64,000 nt of DNA, from the NCBI RefSeq assembly GCF_014650115.1, contig NZ_BMUI01000031.1:1-64000 (forward strand), written 5' to 3'. The position numbers were made by a program, and so were the translations under genes. Positions 60,829-64,000 of this stretch are shown in pieces. Each line of letters begins with the position of its first letter. Position 1 is the stretch's first letter. Under the pieces are notes generated by a model. The model was not told the DNA's origin, did no database searches, and saw only the letters and a program-made list of their open reading frames with translations. This DNA comes from Streptomyces olivaceoviridis (GTDB taxonomy: Bacteria; Actinomycetota; Actinomycetes; Streptomycetales; Streptomycetaceae).

Positions 60829-61581
60829 TCAGGCCGGCTGCTTCTCGGCCCCGGCGATGGTGTCCAGGTAGAGCTCCTCGAAGTACTGCGCCAGGATCTG
60901 CTGGTGCTCGCGGAGGTACCGCTTGAACGCCTCGATGTCGTCCTGGCTGCGCAGCAGGTGCCGGACGGCCGCCCACACCTCGCCGGGGTGGTCGTCGTTG
61001 ATGTCGGTGTGCGAGTGGTTGATCTGGCCGCCGATGTTGGCCTCGCCGACCGACTTCTTCAGCGCCTCCAGCTTCCTCGGCTCCAGCTGCACGTTCACGT
61101 ACTCGACGAGGTAGGAGTACGCCACCACGCCCAGCGGGCCCTCGTGGTCCAGGAGGTAGGAGAAGTAGCCGGTGAGCAGCTTCGTCGACAGGTACGGCTC
61201 GGTGGCCAGGAACTGTTCGCGGGACACGCCCGCCTTCTCCAGGTCGGCGATGAACAGCTCGTCGTGGAGCATCTCCTCCTGCTCGTAGTTGGCCCAGACC
61301 TGCGCCGCCTCGGGGCTGGTCTTGGCGATCTCCACCAGCGCCTTGGCCTCGGACACGCGCAGCATCCGGATGCGCCAGGCGGTCTCGATCAGGTTCCGCC
61401 TGTAGTACGCGGAGTCGACGTTCTTCCCTTCGAGATGGGCGGCTTCGGGGACGTTGGCGTACCACTCAAGGACCTGCTGGTCGAGCTGCGCGTCGATCTC
61501 GGCGCGCAGCTGGGCCGCGGCAGTGCTGCTGAGGAACGGGGTACGGTCCCCGTAGCCGACGTTGGTCACGCGGTTCGGCAT
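60829..61581 (-). CDS. Haem-oxygenase-like diiron oxidase (HDO) family enzyme
   Basis: The 250-residue all-helical protein has the HDO layout: WANYEQEEMLHDELFIADLE with the Glu and His ligands, GVVAYSYLVEYVNVQLEPRK with a Glu, and GGQINHSHTDINDDHPGEVW with the His-rich third-helix ligands. HDO enzymes use O2 and two irons to N-oxygenate amines or guanidines, or to cleave or decarboxylate amino or fatty acids. It is encoded between a ferredoxin/reductase pair, probably its electron source, and three ATP-grasp ligases. So it may install an unusual group on an amino acid before ligation. The substrate is unknown. Confidence 0.8.
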   Translation of the reverse strand: MPNRVTNVGYGDRTPFLSSTAAAQLRAEIDAQLDQQVLEWYANVPEAAHLEGKNVDSAYYRRNLIETAWRIRMLRVSEAKALVEIAKTSPEAAQVWANYEQEEMLHDELFIADLEKAGVSREQFLATEPYLSTKLLTGYFSYLLDHEGPLGVVAYSYLVEYVNVQLEPRKLEALKKSVGEANIGGQINHSHTDINDDHPGEVWAAVRHLLRSQDDIEAFKRYLREHQQILAQYFEELYLDTIAGAEKQPA

Positions 61582-61627
61582 GGTTCACCTTTCGGTTCGG
61601 ACACTCGGACTCTTCGTGCGAGCGGAT

Positions 61628-61930
61628 TCAGATGTCGTCGGCGACGCGAACGGTCGCGTCGCCCCGCAGCCGGCACTGGCAGGCCAGGCGGTGGGTGCCG
61701 CCGGTGCGGCCGAGGTCTTCCAGGAAGTCGAGTTCGTCGGGGTCGGGTTCGCCGAGGGAGCCGAGACCCTCCAGCACCTCGATGACGCACGCGCCGCACG
61801 ATCCGGAGCGGCATCCGAAGGGGATGGGCCGCAGCTGCGGCACCTCGTACTCGACTTCGGTGAGGGGAGATCCCGCCGGCAGCAGGACTTCGGTTCCCGC
61901 CGGAAGGATGGTCAGTTTTTTCAGGTTCAT
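61628..61930 (-). CDS. [2Fe-2S] plant-type ferredoxin
   Basis: The 100-residue protein has cluster ligands in PFGCRSGSCGACVIEVLEG (C-x4-C-x2-C) and the fourth Cys in HRLACQCRLRGDATVRVADD. It therefore binds a [2Fe-2S] centre and carries single electrons in the cytoplasm. Its ATG 61930 overlaps the reductase stop by four bases (ATGA). The neighbouring reductase can reduce it from NADPH, and the adjacent diiron oxidase is the obvious acceptor. Confidence 0.9.
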   Translation of the reverse strand: MNLKKLTILPAGTEVLLPAGSPLTEVEYEVPQLRPIPFGCRSGSCGACVIEVLEGLGSLGEPDPDELDFLEDLGRTGGTHRLACQCRLRGDATVRVADDI

Positions 61931-62955
61931 GACAGGTTCACGGCGTCGATGTCGGTGGAGTGCTCCGGTGCGAGGCGCGATCCAGGGCGCAGCCCGACCG
62001 CCGCGTGATTCGCCGCGGTCGCCGCCTCGCCGAAGGCCACCGATATGAGGGGAACGCGACCCTCGTAATGGCAGATGTCGCCGACCGCGTACACTCCCGG
62101 CATATTCGTCCGCATCGCTCCGTCGACCAGCACAAGGCGATTACTCATCCGGAGTCCCCAATCGGCGATCGGGCCCAGGTTGGTGATGAATCCCAGCGCT
62201 CCGACGAGAGCCTGTGCGGGCAGTTTGAATTCGCGTTCCTCGGCCCGGACCCACACTTCTTCCAGGTTTCCGGTTCCTTTACAGGCCGTCACCTGCGCGT
62301 CGGTCACCACTCGAACGCCCGATGCGTACATCTGCTTGACGCTGTGCTCGTGGGCGCGGAAGGCCGAGCGCCGGTGCACGACCGTGACGGACCGTGCGAT
62401 CGGCGCGAGGGCGAGAGCCCAGTCGACCGCGCTGTCGCCGCCGCCCACGATCACCACGTCTCGGTCCCGGTGCTCCTCGGGACGCGGCACGTGGTGGGCC
62501 ACACCACGCCCCTGATAGGGCCCCAGGCACGGCAGGGTGCGCGGGACCGAACGGCCGAGTCCGGCTGCGATCACGACGGCTCCGGCACGCACCAGCCCGC
62601 CGTCCTCCAGCCGTATCGCCCAGCCCCCGCCCTCCTCCGGCACCAGGGAGACCGCCGTCCGGCCGAGCAGGTAACGCGGGCGGAACGGCTCCACCTGGGT
62701 GATCAGAGCGTCGACCAGTTCCCGGCCCCGTACGGCCGGAAGGCCGGCGACGTCGTGGATCCTCTTCTCCGGGTACAGGGCCGCGACCTGTCCGCCCGGC
62801 TCCGGCAGCGCATCGACGATCACGCTGGAAAGTCCTCGGAAGCCCGCGCAGCAGGCGGTGTACAGACCGGCCGGCCCTGCGCCGACTACAGCCACGTCCG
62901 CGCTCGCTTCCGCGTCGGCCACGGTCGTCTCCACTCGAACCCCCGCTCGGTCCAT
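61927..62955 (-). CDS. Ferredoxin-NADP+ reductase, thioredoxin-reductase-like type
   Basis: The 342-residue flavoprotein has an N-terminal FAD fold (VAVVGAGPAGLYTACCAGFR), PEPGGQVAALYPEKRIHDVA, a second nucleotide-binding fold DVVIVGGGDSAVDWALALAP, and GVYAVGDICHYEGRVPLISV near the end. The CxxC of thioredoxin reductase is absent, as in YumC-type ferredoxin reductases. It should pass electrons from NADPH to the ferredoxin encoded just downstream. ATG 62955 has CTGGAG upstream. It is the first gene of the minus-strand operon. Confidence 0.88.
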   Translation of the reverse strand: MDRAGVRVETTVADAEASADVAVVGAGPAGLYTACCAGFRGLSSVIVDALPEPGGQVAALYPEKRIHDVAGLPAVRGRELVDALITQVEPFRPRYLLGRTAVSLVPEEGGGWAIRLEDGGLVRAGAVVIAAGLGRSVPRTLPCLGPYQGRGVAHHVPRPEEHRDRDVVIVGGGDSAVDWALALAPIARSVTVVHRRSAFRAHEHSVKQMYASGVRVVTDAQVTACKGTGNLEEVWVRAEEREFKLPAQALVGALGFITNLGPIADWGLRMSNRLVLVDGAMRTNMPGVYAVGDICHYEGRVPLISVAFGEAATAANHAAVGLRPGSRLAPEHSTDIDAVNLS

Positions 62956-63221
62956 CCTGAACTCCAGGTATTTCTAGCGTTCGGTCGAAGAACTCTGCTG
63001 CCCCATTCCGAGGGCCGGTCGTGCGGGTGACACCAAGGAAATCGCCTTCCTACCGCTCGGCGCTTTCCCGTCGATATCCGGCGCTGTTGCCGCCGAACTG
63101 CCTCTCATCATTCGCCGGCCCTGATCTGCCGTCAAGAAATGGATTCGAAACTCCGCCCGCCGCTATTCACGGGCCGCAGGGTGCAGAACCGCTTCCGCTC
63201 CGGGCCGGACGGGCGTCCCGC
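62956..63221 (-). promoter_or_regulatory. Promoter region of the minus-strand operon
   Basis: The 266-bp spacer between the StrR-like gene and the reductase gene should contain the operon promoter. It holds GTTC-n7-GAAC (62979-62993), a short inverted repeat like the one at 40564, and TAGAAA near 62970 on the minus strand. Both are weak candidates. Confidence 0.35.
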
Positions 63222-64000
63222 TCACCGCCCCGGGCGTCGCGGCTCCGGTGCGCTCCGCTGTTCGTCCGCGTCGATGACCGCCTGGCCCAGAGCGCTGGCG
63301 AACCGCTGCCACTCCCGGGCGTAGGAGTTGGCCAGGTCCGCGACGGCGACGGCGCAGTGCGGTGGCACCGCGGCCAGCAACTGCCGCCCCGCTTCGAGAT
63401 CGGGCGCCCGCTCGTGGAGCCAGCGCAGCAACGCGCGCCCGGACTGCGTGAGCCTGAGGGACGGGTCCTTCGCCAGGCTCTCGATGCGCCGGGCCCGGCC
63501 GCGTCCTGTGCACCGGGTGCTCACCGGGTCGCCCGCGCCGCCCGCGGGAGACGGGTCCCGGGCTTCGCGCGCGGCGCTCCGGTCCGGTGGCCTGGGCTCC
63601 TGCTCACCACGCCGTATCCGCTGCCGGATCTCGCACGCCGTGCTGATCGACACCCCGGCGGCGGTGGCCGCCTCCTGGAGCGTGGCGGCGGGGTGCTCGG
63701 CGAGGAACGCGCCGACCGCCTCCCGGCGTTGCGCCGCATCGAGCGGACGAGAACGGCCGTCCGTCCCGACCCGGACCTTCGACTGTGGAACTTCCTCACT
63801 CGAAGCACGGCGGACGGCGCCCACCGTCTTGGGTGACAGCCGGGTGATGCGCGCGACCGCCCGGTCCGACAGATCCGGGTGCTGGGCCAGGATGCGCCGG
63901 GCCGCGGCTTTCCTGTCCTGGAGGGTCAGGGGCAGACCATGGCTGACGTTGGCCGCCACGGAGTGGATGAACACCTCACTGGCCGGCCCGTCCAGATACC
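63222..64000 (-). CDS. StrR-like (ParB/HTH) pathway-specific activator, partial
   Basis: The reading frame continues past the right edge; residues YLDGPASEVFIHSVAANVSH precede the first in-window start codon, so the 5' end is outside. LPLTLQDRKAAARRILAQHP, AVARITRLSPKTVGAVRRAS and AATAAGVSISTACEIRQRIR give two HTH-like units. The sequence matches StrR/NovG-type activators, ParB-related proteins that switch on antibiotic clusters through GTTCGAC-type repeats. The C-terminal part (LLRWLHERAPDLEAGRQLLA, YAREWQRFASALGQAVIDAD) is also typical. It is the most probable cluster-specific activator here. Confidence 0.83.
   Translation of the reverse strand, partial: YLDGPASEVFIHSVAANVSHGLPLTLQDRKAAARRILAQHPDLSDRAVARITRLSPKTVGAVRRASSEEVPQSKVRVGTDGRSRPLDAAQRREAVGAFLAEHPAATLQEAATAAGVSISTACEIRQRIRRGEQEPRPPDRSAAREARDPSPAGGAGDPVSTRCTGRGRARRIESLAKDPSLRLTQSGRALLRWLHERAPDLEAGRQLLAAVPPHCAVAVADLANSYAREWQRFASALGQAVIDADEQRSAPEPRRPGR

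Noticed and set aside
1-64000. tRNA, rRNA, integrase-linked attachment sites or an origin
   Set aside because: No cloverleaf, rRNA-like segment, integrase gene or DnaA-box cluster was recognised by eye. A dedicated search would be needed to exclude small RNAs.

Overview
The window is very GC-rich DNA with the codon bias, GTG/TTG starts and regulator families (LuxR-type LAL, SARP, NB-ARC/TPR, TetR, StrR-like) of a Streptomyces or close relative. The density of small oxidoreductases, regulators and decayed genes suggests a chromosome arm rather than the core. No rRNA, tRNA or CRISPR array was seen.

Left part (1-38 kb): independent one- to three-gene units. There are two MFS exporters, two very large regulators (LuxR-type AAA ATPase; XRE/NB-ARC/TPR), a SARP, epoxide hydrolases and alpha/beta hydrolases with divergent regulators, a GlsB stress protein, an isochorismatase-like hydrolase, MsrA, WrbA, SnoaL-like proteins, SDR enzymes and three TetR repressors, several with palindromes at their promoters. 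Between these lie many remnants: SRAP, alpha/beta hydrolase, ISL3 and IS5 transposases, lipocalin-like, F420-reductase-like, SecY, FAD disulfide reductase and a MobF relaxase tail.

The most unusual gene is at 30597-31376 (minus). It encodes a 259-residue protein that reads as two histone folds in tandem, H2A-like then H2B-like, joined by a basic SR-rich linker. It sits upstream of a nucleotidyltransferase-family gene.

Right part (38-64 kb): a specialised-metabolite gene cluster. A plus-strand, translationally coupled operon (40769-50019) encodes an acyl-CoA dehydrogenase (two TTA codons, so probably bldA-dependent), an acyl-CoA-dehydrogenase/adenylation/PCP fusion, a type II thioesterase, a copper amine oxidase, an EctD-like Fe(II)/2OG hydroxylase and an aldehyde dehydrogenase. 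Divergent from it are a methyltransferase and an arginine deiminase. A minus-strand operon (62955 to 54478) encodes a ferredoxin reductase, a [2Fe-2S] ferredoxin, a haem-oxygenase-like diiron oxidase, three consecutive ATP-grasp ligases, a DUF885 peptidase and a SLOG-fold protein. Between them are a DMT transporter, a class V PLP enzyme, an MFS exporter and an HxlR regulator; a StrR/ParB-like activator runs off the right end. Together they suggest a small amide- or peptide-like product containing an oxidised, perhaps guanidine- or amine-derived, amino acid. The product cannot be named from sequence alone.
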